DNA of 63,564 nucleotides from Nostocaceae cyanobacterium (GTDB taxonomy: Bacteria; Cyanobacteriota; Cyanobacteriia; Cyanobacteriales; Nostocaceae): NCBI GenBank assembly GCA_030065825.1, contig JASJCY010000025.1, positions 1-63,564 of the forward strand. The letters are read 5' to 3'. The notes below the pieces were generated by a model. The model was not told where the DNA came from and did no database searches. It saw only the letters and a list, made by a program, of their open reading frames with translations. Both the position numbers and the translations under genes were made by a program. How positions within the stretch are numbered: the stretch's first letter is position 1; every line of letters begins with the position of its first letter. Below are positions 24,275-34,340 of this stretch, piece by piece.

Positions 24275-25006
24275 TTATTTTTTCCCCGAATCATAGTGAT
24301 ATCCAAATCTTTTTATATCCTCTGAATATCTCTTACTAACTAAAGTTATAAGTTCTGGTGTGTAATAATCAGTGTAATGCTTTCTGCCAAGACTTTTTTT
24401 AAAATGAGGGATTTGAATATCAGTTCTGCCCAGTTTGTTAAGAATATAGAAAAAATCATTATCCGCATTTTCCAATTTGCCAATAAAATCTACAAGATTT
24501 TTCAGAGATTCGTCAGTGATAAAAGTGTACTGGGATCTAAAGTGTGCATCGGCTTCTCTATCTGGAATTTTGAAAACCGCTCTGACAAATTGTTCAAAAG
24601 ACATTCCTGCTTGGAAAACACCGAATTTTATAAATCCCTGTTCTATTCCATTGTTGAAACCTGGAGGGTTGATAGAAGTATCTGTTTTTATCTTATTAAG
24701 ATAACAGGATACTAACCTGTCCCAAGGATTTCTCACGAAGGAAAACTTAAAGTAATTATTGTAGTTAACAATTTCTTTTCTATCTATACTGGGAAGGTTT
24801 TTTACCCTTTTATCCTGATTATGGGAGTCTGTATCGATATTCAGTAAAGTTGCACAAATTCTGTGCCAACTTGAACTGGCTACTTTGGGAATAGAGAAGT
24901 AAATTGATTGGTATTCATGCAAAGCAATTGTTATCGGTTTATTTACCAGGTTATTAGGCTTAATTTTGTTTTTGAAATAGATAATTTTTTTGAATAATTT
25001 ATTCAT
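24275..25006 (-). CDS. Sulfotransferase family 2 protein
   Basis: This 243-aa enzyme probably transfers sulfate from PAPS to a carbohydrate. The 5'-phosphosulfate loop reads YFSIPKVASSSWHRI (about residues 31-46) and the 3'-phosphate site FVRNPWDRLVSCYL (about 90-103), both typical of the Sulfotransfer_2 family. The C-terminal part has a DYYTPELITLVSKRYSEDI motif seen in bacterial and animal carbohydrate sulfotransferases. It may decorate an extracellular polysaccharide, such as that made by the cluster at 29-44 kb, but that link is only positional. Codon use is A/T-rich compared with recG and acs, a possible sign of transfer. Confidence 0.88.
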   Translation of the reverse strand: MNKLFKKIIYFKNKIKPNNLVNKPITIALHEYQSIYFSIPKVASSSWHRICATLLNIDTDSHNQDKRVKNLPSIDRKEIVNYNNYFKFSFVRNPWDRLVSCYLNKIKTDTSINPPGFNNGIEQGFIKFGVFQAGMSFEQFVRAVFKIPDREADAHFRSQYTFITDESLKNLVDFIGKLENADNDFFYILNKLGRTDIQIPHFKKSLGRKHYTDYYTPELITLVSKRYSEDIKRFGYHYDSGKK

Positions 25007-25059
25007 TGTTCACAGTTTACAATCCTTTTATTCAAGTGATACCCATAGCTGGAGCGATT

Positions 25060-25710
25060 TTAATTACCTTGAAAATGGGGTAAATTACAAATTGCTTTTA
25101 AAACTTGTAATAACTGAATTGCATCTTGAGATTCATTGAAATTAACTAGTGGCATTAATTGATAAATTGGTGGCGTTGCTTGTTGAAGATAGACGAATTG
25201 ATAACGCTGTCCGTTAGTAGCCAAACCCCAAACAAATGATTGTTGCACTAGACTTTTAAAAGCATATGTTAATAATTGTGGTAAACCTTCTCCAACATCA
25301 ACTGCACTGTTTTTAGTTTCAATAACTACAACCCAAAAAGGAGGTGCTGTGGTTGCATCAGCAGAATTCACTGCTAAGATATCCATCCTACCTTTAATTT
25401 CTTTGTCTTCATCTTCAATAGAAATTGCCACAACATCTTCCATTGTTAATCGAATAGGAATGTCATAGAATCCAGCCAAACGCATCAAGGGAGCAATAGC
25501 TAGAAATTTAACCAAACCTTCTGAAACTTTACCTGCTGCTAAATAACGCCGGAAATCATCTTTAATCTTCGACAAATCTTGCTGTTCAAATTCTGTAAGA
25601 GGTTCTAAATTTAAAAAATCACTGAATGAACCATTTGGCTGTTCTTGCAGTTTCAACAGACGATGAACATCATTTAAAGATAAAGTGCTTGCTTCTACAG
25701 TAATTGCCAT
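25060..25710 (-). CDS. HsdR N-terminal-like PD-(D/E)XK protein
   Basis: This 216-aa protein resembles the nuclease domain of type I restriction subunit R. The candidate active site lies in GRMDILAV (Asp near residue 117) followed by VVVIETKNS (ExK near residue 138), with a Gln-Leu-Leu-Thr-Tyr helix after it (QLLTYAFK). The helicase and DNA translocase parts of HsdR are absent, and no HsdM or HsdS genes are nearby. Solo proteins of this kind are common in cyanobacteria and their function is unknown. It lies 45 nt downstream of a toxin-antitoxin pair on the same strand. Confidence 0.82.
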   Translation of the reverse strand: MAITVEASTLSLNDVHRLLKLQEQPNGSFSDFLNLEPLTEFEQQDLSKIKDDFRRYLAAGKVSEGLVKFLAIAPLMRLAGFYDIPIRLTMEDVVAISIEDEDKEIKGRMDILAVNSADATTAPPFWVVVIETKNSAVDVGEGLPQLLTYAFKSLVQQSFVWGLATNGQRYQFVYLQQATPPIYQLMPLVNFNESQDAIQLLQVLKAICNLPHFQGN

Positions 25711-25755
25711 AGTAAATAATGGTTATGTTTTCTTTCTTGATGATGTCTATGTTGC

Positions 25756-26076
25756 TTAATCTTTCGGCACAATAGAAATTCGATAACCCAGGACATCAAG
25801 AAACTCTATTAAAGCCAGAATTTCATTACCACCAGTTTCTGCAAGTATTTTATCTAGCTTTTCATAATGCTGTTGTGCAGTTTCTGAAAAAGTTCCTAAT
25901 TGCTTCCTTGCTTCCACTACTTCTTCTAATGCAGAACGGATAATTTTAGGGTCATAACCATCTTCATCTAATTCCAACATCACCCCAATATATCCAGCTG
26001 CACGTTGAGGATCTTTCAAGGAAGAAATTAAATACTCACGATAACTTCTACTAGCTGCTGTTTTGACGTCTTTCAT
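25756..26076 (-). CDS. Antitoxin of a HigB/HigA-type pair
   Basis: This 106-aa helical DNA-binding-type protein follows the toxin gene. It has an N-terminal SYREYLISSLKDPQRAAGYIGV segment and a C-terminal ALIEFLDVLGYRISIV, the arrangement of putative addiction-module antidote proteins with a Cro/C1-like helix-turn-helix. Its start lies inside the toxin gene (26-nt overlap), so the two are translated together. By family custom it binds the toxin and its own promoter. Confidence 0.82.
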   Translation of the reverse strand: MKDVKTAASRSYREYLISSLKDPQRAAGYIGVMLELDEDGYDPKIIRSALEEVVEARKQLGTFSETAQQHYEKLDKILAETGGNEILALIEFLDVLGYRISIVPKD

Positions 26077-26392
26077 AATCTCTCCAGAATTCTTTTGCTT
26101 TCAGAATGTCTTCGTCCTGGGTACTTTTATCACCCCCACAAAGCAGAAGTACAATTGTCGATCCTATTTGTCCAAAATAGACTCGATACCCCGGACCATA
26201 TTTAATTCTCAGTTCACAAACACCTTCCCCAACTGATTTATAATCCCCTAGGTTACCTAACTCAATCCGCTTTAGTCTTTTCTCGATTTTATCTATTGCG
26301 CGCATATCTCGCAGGGAATTCAGCCATTGTGCAAAAGGTTCTCTCCCATTTTCGGTAATGTAATTCTGAATCTCTCTTGGTTGTGTCTCCAT
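26051..26392 (-). CDS. RelE/HigB-superfamily toxin
   Basis: This 113-aa toxin of the type II RelE/ParE superfamily (addiction module killer protein type) is predicted to cleave mRNA on the ribosome. Motifs: PFAQWLNSLRDMRAIDKIEKRLKRIELGN, GVCELRIKYGPGYRVYFG and the C-terminal VLLLCGGDKSTQDEDI. The toxin-first order matches higBA-like loci. Upstream is a run of GGGAATA-type heptamers. Confidence 0.88.
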   Translation of the reverse strand: METQPREIQNYITENGREPFAQWLNSLRDMRAIDKIEKRLKRIELGNLGDYKSVGEGVCELRIKYGPGYRVYFGQIGSTIVLLLCGGDKSTQDEDILKAKEFWRDYERRQNSS

Positions 26393-26401
26393 AAACTAGC
26401 T

Positions 26402-26490
26402 TGAAAATAGGGAATAGGGAATAGGGAGTGGGGAATAGGGAGTGGGGAGGGAATAGGGAGTGGGGAACAGGGAATAGGGAGTGGGGAATA
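26402..26490. repeat. GGGAATA/GGGAGTG heptamer repeat
   Basis: About twelve 7-nt units of GGGAATA, GGGAGTG and GGGAACA directly precede the toxin-antitoxin operon, on its promoter side. The repeat type is STRR-like. Confidence 0.85.
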
Positions 26491-26505
26491 GGTATTTTCA
26501 TGTTA

Positions 26506-26757
26506 GGTTGTGGGATTTGACTTTAGAAACCGGGTTTCTAAACCAAAATGTAGGATTTTACAGGTCAATAATCTTAAGAAACCCGGTTTCTCTACACTTA
26601 CCCTTGAATGGTGTAAGTTGTTTGGTTGTGGGATTTGACTTTTGAAACCGGGTTTCTAAACCAAAATGTAGGATTTTACAGGTCAATAATCTTAAGAAAC
26701 CCGGTTTCTCTACACTTGCCCTTGAATGGTGCAAATTGTTTGGTTGTGGGATTTGAC
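26506..26757. repeat. 118-bp direct repeat with two inverted palindrome pairs
   Basis: GGTTGTGGGATTTGA starts at 26506, 26624 and 26742, so two nearly identical 118-bp units and a stub follow one another. Each full unit contains GAAACCGGGTTTCT and, about 37 nt on, AGAAACCCGGTTTCT (26525-26591 and 26643-26709). A degenerate piece of the unit (CTTGCCCTTGAATCGTGCAAA) lies at about 44178. Confidence 0.88.
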
Positions 26758-26918
26758 CGTGAGGAACTGACTTTTGAATGCGTGACTATCCCCTCAATTT
26801 TGGGGATTTTAGTCCGATTTAGCTGGCAATTCCCTGCCAACTTAAAAAAACTCAAAAGATTTTTGGTAAATTTGCGTACAAAATAGTTTTGGGTTACAAC
26901 GCAAATTAGTAAATCACC

Positions 26919-28889
26919 ATGGCTGAATCAACTATAGAATCAATCCTCCAAGAAAAGCGCTTATTCACCCCCAGTACAGAGTTTTCCCAAAATGCCCATA
27001 TCAAAAGCCTGGAAGATTACCAGCGTCTTTATGACAAAGCTAAAGCCGATCCAGAAGCATTTTGGGGGGAGTTAGCACAAACCGAGTTGCACTGGTTCCA
27101 AAAATGGGATAAAGTCCTCGATTGGCAACCACCCTTTGGCAAATGGTTTGTTAACGGTAAGATTAATATTTCTTACAACTGTCTTGACAGACATCTCACC
27201 ACATGGCGCAAAAATAAAGCCGCAATTATTTGGGAAGGGGAACCAGGAGATTCCCGCACCATTACCTATGCCCAATTGCACCGGGAAGTTTGCCAATTTG
27301 CCAATGTTTTGAAACAACTGGGAGTCAAAAAAGGCGATCGCATCGGGATCTATATGCCAATGATTCCCGAAGCTGCCATTGCCATGTTAGCCTGTGCCAG
27401 AATTGGGGCACCCCACAGCGTGGTTTTTGGTGGTTTTAGTGCTGAAGCTTTGCGCGATCGCCTAATTGATGCGGAAGCGAAACTGCTAATTACCGCTGAT
27501 GGTGGCTACCGCAAAGATGCCATTGTTCCCCTCAAACCCCAAGTAGATAAAGCTTTAGCAAATGGTGCTGTCCCCAGTGTAGAAAATGTTGTAGTGGTAC
27601 AGCGCACCAAACAAGAAATTCACATGGAACCAGGAAGGGACCATTGGTGGCACAATTTACAACAGGGTGCATCCGCTGATTGCCCTGCTGAACCCATGGA
27701 TAGCGAAGATACTCTGTTTATTCTCTATACTTCCGGCAGTACTGGCAAACCAAAGGGGGTTGTGCATACAACAGGTGGTTATAACTTATATACCCATATG
27801 ACCACCAAATGGATCTTCGACCTCCAAGATACGGATGTATACTGGTGTACTGCTGATGTAGGTTGGATTACGGGTCACAGCTACATTGTTTATGGTCCCC
27901 TCTCCAATGGTGCGACGACCCTGATGTATGAAGGTGCCCCCCGGAAATCAAATCCCGGCTGTTTCTGGGATGTGGTAGAGAAATACGGCGTCACGATTTT
28001 TTATACCGCACCTACCGCTGTACGTGCTTTTATCAAAATGGGAGAAGAACATCCCAATGCCCGTGATTTATCATCTCTGCGGTTGTTGGGAACCGTGGGA
28101 GAACCAATTAACCCCGAAGCTTGGATGTGGTATCATCGGGTGATTGGTAAGGAACGCTGTCCCATCGTTGATACTTGGTGGCAAACTGAAACTGGGGGTG
28201 CGATGATTACTCCTTTACCAGGGGCAATTTCCACTAAACCCGGTTCTGCAACTTTCCCCTTCCCTGGCATTATCGCCGATGTGGTGGATTTGGATGGCAA
28301 CCCTGTAGGAGAAAACGAAGGTGGTTACCTGGTGGTACGCCATCCCTGGCCTAGCATGTTACGTACAGTATACCGCAATCCCGAACGTTTCCGTCGCACC
28401 TATTGGGAACATATTCCCCCCAAGGATGGTAATTATCTTTATTTTGCCGGGGATGGTGCCAGAAAGGATAAAGATGGCTACTTCTGGATTATGGGACGGG
28501 TTGATGATGTGTTAAATGTATCCGGTCATCGCCTCGGTACCATGGAAGTAGAATCGGCATTAGTTTCCCACCCTGCGGTAGCAGAAGCGGCAGTAGTGGG
28601 TAAACCCGATGACATTAAAGGTGAGGAAGTTGTCGCTTTTATCACTTTGGAAGGAGACTATGAACCTGGTGAAGAATTAACTAAAGAACTAAAGCAACAC
28701 GTTGTCAAGGAAATTGGGGCGATCGCCCGTCCGGGAGAAATTCGCTTTACAGAAGCTTTACCCAAGACGCGATCTGGTAAGATTATGCGGCGATTGTTGC
28801 GGAGTTTGGCAGCAGGGCAAGAGGTATCTGGTGATACTTCGACCCTGGAAGATAGGACTGTGTTGGATAAGTTGCGGGGAGAGGGTTAA
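26919..28889 (+). CDS. acs: Acetate--CoA ligase (acetyl-CoA synthetase)
   Basis: This enzyme activates acetate to acetyl-CoA through an acetyl-AMP intermediate in the cytoplasm. The 656-aa protein has the full ANL superfamily set: [20 protein letters not shown] (P-loop), the [12 protein letters not shown] segment, [44 protein letters not shown] and the C-terminal lysine region [14 protein letters not shown]. The protein's length and start ([16 protein letters not shown]) are usual for cyanobacterial Acs. No ribosome binding site is obvious. It is monocistronic, and a MITE follows 26 nt after its stop. Confidence 0.97.
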   Translation: MAESTIESILQEKRLFTPSTEFSQNAHIKSLEDYQRLYDKAKADPEAFWGELAQTELHWFQKWDKVLDWQPPFGKWFVNGKINISYNCLDRHLTTWRKNKAAIIWEGEPGDSRTITYAQLHREVCQFANVLKQLGVKKGDRIGIYMPMIPEAAIAMLACARIGAPHSVVFGGFSAEALRDRLIDAEAKLLITADGGYRKDAIVPLKPQVDKALANGAVPSVENVVVVQRTKQEIHMEPGRDHWWHNLQQGASADCPAEPMDSEDTLFILYTSGSTGKPKGVVHTTGGYNLYTHMTTKWIFDLQDTDVYWCTADVGWITGHSYIVYGPLSNGATTLMYEGAPRKSNPGCFWDVVEKYGVTIFYTAPTAVRAFIKMGEEHPNARDLSSLRLLGTVGEPINPEAWMWYHRVIGKERCPIVDTWWQTETGGAMITPLPGAISTKPGSATFPFPGIIADVVDLDGNPVGENEGGYLVVRHPWPSMLRTVYRNPERFRRTYWEHIPPKDGNYLYFAGDGARKDKDGYFWIMGRVDDVLNVSGHRLGTMEVESALVSHPAVAEAAVVGKPDDIKGEEVVAFITLEGDYEPGEELTKELKQHVVKEIGAIARPGEIRFTEALPKTRSGKIMRRLLRSLAAGQEVSGDTSTLEDRTVLDKLRGEG

Positions 28890-28914
28890 AAACGGTTAAT
28901 CCAATTATGGATTA

Positions 28915-29113
28915 GGCGTTGCTGAATTGAAGTATGAATTTACAGAATATACCTCACCACGCCACTTGCTACAACGCGGGGTAGACGAAGGCTTCTCGTA
29001 GAGTACCCGCGCAACGCAGTGGCTCCCCTTCCCCTCTCCTTGGTAAGGAGAGGGGTGTCCGCAGGACGGGGTGAGGTTTTTATTGAAGATTCATACATTG
29101 ATTCAGCAACGCC
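28915..29113 (+). mobile_element. MITE with GGCGTTGCTGAAT termini, copy 1
   Basis: This 199-bp element starts GGCGTTGCTGAATTG and ends ATTCAGCAACGCC (13-bp perfect inverted termini). It is flanked by ATGGATTA (28907-28914) and ATCGATTA (29114-29121), an 8-bp target duplication with one mismatch. The interior holds CACCACGCCACTTGCTACAACG and a CCCCTCTCC/GGAGAGGGG hairpin. No coding capacity. Confidence 0.85.
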
Positions 29114-29245
29114 ATCGATTAGATATATAGGTGCGTTAGGCAAATGCCATAACGCACCCTACAAGTAAAATAATCCATTCAATTTTCCTGTGGTACGGGC
29201 ATCCTGCCCGCGCTGGGATAAAGTATATTTTGGTTTTTGAAGCCG

Positions 29246-30640
29246 CTATCCTGAAATTCGACCAAGATGGAGTAATGCCAGGGAGTAAGCAGGTAAAGGT
29301 TTGTTGAATAAAGAATCTAGAGTAATGGTAGTTTCCCGGACTCCATTTTTATCTAAGTAAAATATCGGTAATGGCTGAGAATTATTAATACCACTTAAGC
29401 CATCAACCTTCAGACTCGCAGGTTTAACAGATTTATTAATCAGCAACAATGACCGTTTTTCACCTCCCTGTTTAACTGCCATTGCTTCCACTAAGGAATG
29501 ACTTGTATCTGTCTTGATCACCTCACCAGTCAGATATTTAATAGCCCAAGCAAACACCTGTGCAGCAGGTCGCATCTTGTTTGCAGGGTCAATTAAACCA
29601 TAAACTCCGTCTTTGATGTTCCAGGATGCAGCCATGTCAACACCTGCCTCAGCTAGATGTTTTAACACCGATGCAAACCACACACCTCCGATGTGAGTAT
29701 GTTGTCGAGTCTCACCGGATTGCCAGGAATAATTGATGTTATATTCTCCCAGGAATAAAGGCAGCTTACGGTCGGGAATATATTGTTGTGTAATCTGGCG
29801 AAACCTCCGCACTTGCTCTCCATAATTAGGTGTATAAGACATCAAATTATATGTGGAATCTTCCGCATTTCCACTGGCATAACGATGCCAAGAAATAAAA
29901 TCTACATTGTCTTTACAAGCTTCTAGGAAACCAGCGAGTCTGCCGGAATTGTCCCAAGTAAGTACCGGACCACCAAGCTTAATTCTGGGGTCTTGAGCCT
30001 TCATTGCTTGGGCTACGAGATTGTAAATCCGCCACAGTTCATCTAATTTACCTGCCTTGTGGTAACGATTATCCTGTTCGTTCAAGGGTTCCCAGTACAT
30101 CACCTGGTGATTTAGTTGCCCGTTAATAATTTTTACCAACTCAGCACAGAAGGCAGCATAATTATCGTACTCTTTAGGATTCAATAAACCATTGTCATCG
30201 GTTTCCATCCACTTTGCCCAATTAGGAATATTCTGAACAATTGTGGCTTTATTACCAGAATAAGCCTCGTAGATGGTTTTAATCTTGGCAACATCCCAAG
30301 TTTTAGCATCTTGGTTAGTCCAGCGATCGCTAATTTTGGCATGGTGAATCCGAATTAAACCAAAACCAACTTCCTCCAACAGGTTTCGGTATTCGGGGTC
30401 GGTGGCTTTTTTGATACTAGTAACTTGGAAATCGTTGGAGCCAAAGGTCAAGGGTGTAGAGTTGGCTACAACTGTTGCCCAATCTATGCTGATTTCAACA
30501 TTCCTGGTACCAGAATCCTCAGCCCTGACTGCTTTTTCTGCCAGCCAGTAAAGAAAGGAGTCTTGTTTTTGAACGTCATGCCACAGGGTAGCGATCACCG
30601 CACCAGATGCTGCCAGTTGGAAGATTGTTCTTCGTCGCAT
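29246..30640 (-). CDS. Glycoside hydrolase (GH39/GH5-like clan A)
   Basis: This 464-aa protein is predicted to be exported: it starts MRRRTIFQLAASGAV, a Tat-like or plain signal segment. The fold is a TIM barrel of clan GH-A, with the acid/base in YWEPLNEQ (Glu188) and the nucleophile in LFLGEYNINYS (Glu299). A C-terminal beta domain follows (about residues 390-464). It is the last gene of the polysaccharide cluster and may trim or release the polymer during export. The precise family and linkage specificity cannot be read. Confidence 0.85.
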   Translation of the reverse strand: MRRRTIFQLAASGAVIATLWHDVQKQDSFLYWLAEKAVRAEDSGTRNVEISIDWATVVANSTPLTFGSNDFQVTSIKKATDPEYRNLLEEVGFGLIRIHHAKISDRWTNQDAKTWDVAKIKTIYEAYSGNKATIVQNIPNWAKWMETDDNGLLNPKEYDNYAAFCAELVKIINGQLNHQVMYWEPLNEQDNRYHKAGKLDELWRIYNLVAQAMKAQDPRIKLGGPVLTWDNSGRLAGFLEACKDNVDFISWHRYASGNAEDSTYNLMSYTPNYGEQVRRFRQITQQYIPDRKLPLFLGEYNINYSWQSGETRQHTHIGGVWFASVLKHLAEAGVDMAASWNIKDGVYGLIDPANKMRPAAQVFAWAIKYLTGEVIKTDTSHSLVEAMAVKQGGEKRSLLLINKSVKPASLKVDGLSGINNSQPLPIFYLDKNGVRETTITLDSLFNKPLPAYSLALLHLGRISG

Positions 30641-30646
30641 GGTAGA

Positions 30647-32731
30647 TTAAGTAAACAAAGGATCTTGAGACTTTTGCTGGTAGGGTCGAGTAGGAGTTTC
30701 ACCACCATTGACAACTAAGCCTACAACTTCGGCTTTATGGGTAGTCAATTGTTCTAAACTGTAATTTACGGAGCTGCTGTAACTAGTACCTGGTCGCACC
30801 ACAAATAATACATTGGGGACGATAGCACTCATCAGCAGGGTTTCACTGGTAAGGCTGATGGGAGCACTATCAATCAACACGTAGTCATAGTCAGCATCTG
30901 ACTCAGCAGCTGCCAATGCCATTTCAAACCTCCCCCTTTTCACCATTTCTAGAGTGTTTCCTTGATATGACAGCGTGGGCATTGCCAAGAAATCCAAATT
31001 TTGTTGTATTCGCATGGGTAAATCGTTTCCCTTGAGTAAGCAACTATTCAAGCATCGGCTTAATTCCTGCTGACGGAAATCTGCATCCACTACCAGTACC
31101 CGGAAACCCAATTCCACCAAAGCTGTGGCTAACCCCAAAGTCACTGTGGTTTTACCTTCACCCTCAATAGCACTGGAAATTAATAGACGGCGGTTATTTA
31201 AAGGCTGTAAGCTAATTGCTGATGCCAAGCGTTGAAATTCTAGTTCTGTATCGTTAGCAAATTGCCATCTCATCAGAGAATTTCTGATTTGGGGAATCGA
31301 TACCACCATAGGGAACTTGAATCTCTGCAAATCCTTGGGACTTAACAGTGGATTGCGACGTTCTAAGAGCAATACTGAGGCTATACTACCAATTACAGCA
31401 GCTAACAGAGCATTAAGTATAACTAGCATCAGCTTAGGATTCCTAGGTCTGCTACCCACTGTTGGGGGTTCAAATACCTGCACATTGGGATAAGCATCAA
31501 AGGCATCGATATTCGTCTGTTGCACTTGAGCCACGAAACCCTTGTAAACTCCCTCAGCGATTTCTACTTGTTGCTGTAGTTCGATTAATTTGGCTCGTTG
31601 CGATGGAATGGACTTTAATTTTGTTCGCAAATTATTTAATTGTGTTTGTATTTGTTGTGCCCGTTGTCGTTGCGCACTAGCTTCACTTTCTGCCAAAACT
31701 AATCGCTGAATCAAACTACCCCGTCCTTGTCCATTTACAGTTGTATCAATTTTATTACCACCAGAGGCTTGAGCGACATAGTTTTGCTGTTTACGTAGTA
31801 ACTGTTCCCGTTCTTGGAGCAGCATTTGTACACTTGGATGTTCATCGGTGTAAATATTACGCTTTTTCAGCAAATCTGCTTCTAATTCTGCCAGTTTACC
31901 CCGTACAAACTGATAGTCTTGATTTTCTCCCAAGCTCAAAGAATTGATAGCTTCTGGGGGTGCCATATTCAGTCGATTTGATAAAGCAATGACTTGTTTT
32001 TGACTGTATTCAGCTTGAGCCAATGCTTCTGCTTGGGCATTACTCAGCTGGTTGATACTCTGGACAATGCCTTGAGTTTGTAATTCTGCATCTACTAAAC
32101 CAGTAGACTGCTTAAAATTCGTTAAAGCCAATTGTAACTTTTGCAATTTCTTTTTTGCTGTTTCTAACTCTGACTGGCTAAATTGTTGTCGAGTAGTTTT
32201 ATTATTTTGACGCAGTTCCCGTAAGCGTTTTTGATAAGCCTCTAATAAGGCATTTGCCCTAGCTTGTGCAACTTCTTGGGTAGAACCAGTGATATATACA
32301 GAGATAATCGAGGTTTCTTCATCCAGAGCAATACTAAAAAGACTCTTGTACTGAGACAGTGAAGTAAACTCACTTTTTTCTGGATCTTTCTCCCATGCTT
32401 GCCGCATTAAAGTATCACTACTCAAGAAAGAAAGCTGCAATTTTAATGCATTGAACTGAGAAGAATAAAAATTGGGACTCCCATTTCTCAGTGAACCTAA
32501 GACACCCAAATTAGCATTAAGATTACCTCCCGTTCCCGGCATAATTAATTGGGTTTTAGCTGTATAAACACTAGGATAACGAGACGCTGCTCCCATGGCA
32601 GCTAAAATTATAAAAGCATTCCAAGCTAGTAAAGCCTTCCAATGTCTTTGCCCAATTGTAGTGATTTTAGCCATGAAACGTTTCCCAAAATTTTGTTTGC
32701 GTAATTGCTGAATGTTATTAATAGTATTCAT
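30647..32731 (-). CDS. Wzc-like polysaccharide co-polymerase / tyrosine autokinase
   Basis: This 694-aa inner-membrane protein controls chain length and export. Residues about 1-500 form a Wzz domain with a first membrane helix near 33-50 and a second near 425-450, and long coiled coils between them. The cytoplasmic BY-kinase follows: Walker A EGEGKT (524-528), Walker A' VLVVDADFR (546-554) and Walker B VLIDSAP (618-624). Unlike typical BY-kinases the C-terminal tail is short, with essentially one Tyr (RPYQQKSQDPLFT) rather than a cluster. It ends 7 nt before the glycoside hydrolase start, so the two are co-transcribed. Confidence 0.93.
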   Translation of the reverse strand: MNTINNIQQLRKQNFGKRFMAKITTIGQRHWKALLAWNAFIILAAMGAASRYPSVYTAKTQLIMPGTGGNLNANLGVLGSLRNGSPNFYSSQFNALKLQLSFLSSDTLMRQAWEKDPEKSEFTSLSQYKSLFSIALDEETSIISVYITGSTQEVAQARANALLEAYQKRLRELRQNNKTTRQQFSQSELETAKKKLQKLQLALTNFKQSTGLVDAELQTQGIVQSINQLSNAQAEALAQAEYSQKQVIALSNRLNMAPPEAINSLSLGENQDYQFVRGKLAELEADLLKKRNIYTDEHPSVQMLLQEREQLLRKQQNYVAQASGGNKIDTTVNGQGRGSLIQRLVLAESEASAQRQRAQQIQTQLNNLRTKLKSIPSQRAKLIELQQQVEIAEGVYKGFVAQVQQTNIDAFDAYPNVQVFEPPTVGSRPRNPKLMLVILNALLAAVIGSIASVLLLERRNPLLSPKDLQRFKFPMVVSIPQIRNSLMRWQFANDTELEFQRLASAISLQPLNNRRLLISSAIEGEGKTTVTLGLATALVELGFRVLVVDADFRQQELSRCLNSCLLKGNDLPMRIQQNLDFLAMPTLSYQGNTLEMVKRGRFEMALAAAESDADYDYVLIDSAPISLTSETLLMSAIVPNVLFVVRPGTSYSSSVNYSLEQLTTHKAEVVGLVVNGGETPTRPYQQKSQDPLFT

Positions 32732-32978
32732 TTTAAAAGGGATAAATCAGTCATGTTTTAGTGAAAATTTTCATGGTGAATGACCCTTGATAAAAATCTA
32801 ACTAAATTGTATATTTTATTTCAGTAAAATATATTTATTTGGGAAAAATAGGAAATTTTAATGATAGACACAAAAAAACTATCCTAGTTTATACAAGGAT
32901 ATTTTATGTTGTGAATTAATTGCCTTTTTTCTGCTTTTAATTCTGTTGCAAATTTATTTTTTGGCAATTGGTTAATTG

Positions 32979-34340
32979 TTAATTTTTTAGGTAACTTGGA
33001 TTTTGAATTTGTGATAAATCTTCCCATTTAGATATATGTACATGCTCTTGACTAATTTCGGCAAGAATTGCACTTAACCAAACAAAAAAGAACCAAAAAT
33101 AAATTGCCATCCAACTTAAGTTTGTTGCCTGACATAATATATACAAAGCTACTAAGCTTGCAAAGGCTTGTTGACAAATTTTGCTACCTTTTAATGCTGG
33201 CTGCCAAAAGTAATATAAGGTAGAAGCAAGGGCACTAATAAAGAAAATAAAACCGAATATGCCGTGTAAATAAAGAACCTGTGCATAGGTGGAAAAAGTC
33301 CCCAGCGGAAGTTCAAATGCCCCATTTCCCCAGGTTACTGTTTTATCAACAATTCCCCATCCTAGCCAAGGTGACTCCCTCCAAGCATCAATAGTGGCAC
33401 TAACAACGTATTCCCGGTCTTTCGATGAATCAGCACGAGCGCTGTTAAAAGTTTCTAGAGGCTTATTAATTAAGTCTTTCAAACTCATTCCCACAACAGC
33501 GCATATAAGTGAGGTAAATGTTGCTAACCACAGCCAACTTTGGCGTGCTAAACCACTGCGAAAAACAGCAATAATCACAAAAACCAAGGGAAAGCAGATC
33601 CAAGCCAGACGACTTTGAGAAATAATCAATGTCGCCAAACAACCCGCCAAAGCAAATTTACGCAGACGAGGATTAGTTTCACTCCAGCAGATAAAAAAAC
33701 ATAAAAGGGCACAAACTCCGAGAATGGGGGGGTCTGCCGTGTAAAGGTCTGTTCTGGGTAAAGGAATACCAAAAAAAGGCTGAATTGTGGCAAACTTAAC
33801 CATTAAACTCAGCTTGTTACCTGGTACTAAGCGGGCTAACGGTGGAAGGAACCCTCCCTGGGGACCTGCTGCAAAGAGTATTAAAAGTTGAATCGCAAGG
33901 GTTACCAAATACCCCGATGCCATCCAAGCAACAGCTCGTGTAATTACCCGCACTCTGATGTGATGCCAAAAGGGGATCGTTAGACAGGAAAAGATTAAAA
34001 AGTAGCCTTTATATAGGGTTACTAATGTGGCAAGGGTTTTCAGAATCTCAAAACCTAATTTGTCGAGACCGATAATGTTAGTCCATAATGCCGCTAAGGT
34101 CATTAGCAACCAAGCCCAGCAACAGATTGGCAGTGAAGCTTTGATGATTTTGTCGAGTTCAAAACCAATTACTAATAAAAAAGCAGCAACCGCTGGATAG
34201 AAAAGGGTCTGTATTCCTAACAGCCACCAAAGGGGGGTGAGGACGATTGTCCAGTAAATTACTCGTTCGGCAAATGATAGTTTGCCCAGTTTGAAATCTC
34301 GCTTTGTAGAATTTGGTGTGCTAGAGGTTATGTTTAACAT
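32979..34340 (-). CDS. O-antigen ligase/polymerase-like membrane protein (Wzy type)
   Basis: This 453-aa integral membrane protein has roughly ten to twelve hydrophobic segments and a larger extracytoplasmic loop with the Wzy_C-like signature YVVSATIDAWRESPWLGWG near residues 310-328. It is predicted to polymerise or ligate lipid-linked repeat units outside the cytoplasmic membrane. It directly follows the pyruvyl transferase gene (stop and start codons share a base). Confidence 0.88.
   Translation of the reverse strand: MLNITSSTPNSTKRDFKLGKLSFAERVIYWTIVLTPLWWLLGIQTLFYPAVAAFLLVIGFELDKIIKASLPICCWAWLLMTLAALWTNIIGLDKLGFEILKTLATLVTLYKGYFLIFSCLTIPFWHHIRVRVITRAVAWMASGYLVTLAIQLLILFAAGPQGGFLPPLARLVPGNKLSLMVKFATIQPFFGIPLPRTDLYTADPPILGVCALLCFFICWSETNPRLRKFALAGCLATLIISQSRLAWICFPLVFVIIAVFRSGLARQSWLWLATFTSLICAVVGMSLKDLINKPLETFNSARADSSKDREYVVSATIDAWRESPWLGWGIVDKTVTWGNGAFELPLGTFSTYAQVLYLHGIFGFIFFISALASTLYYFWQPALKGSKICQQAFASLVALYILCQATNLSWMAIYFWFFFVWLSAILAEISQEHVHISKWEDLSQIQNPSYLKN

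Noticed and set aside
24138-24293. About 51-codon frame MTKFSNANKLKQ... after the peroxiredoxin-like gene
   Set aside because: Short, without a known family, and running into the 3' end of the sulfotransferase gene on the other strand; could be a gene fragment but cannot be supported.
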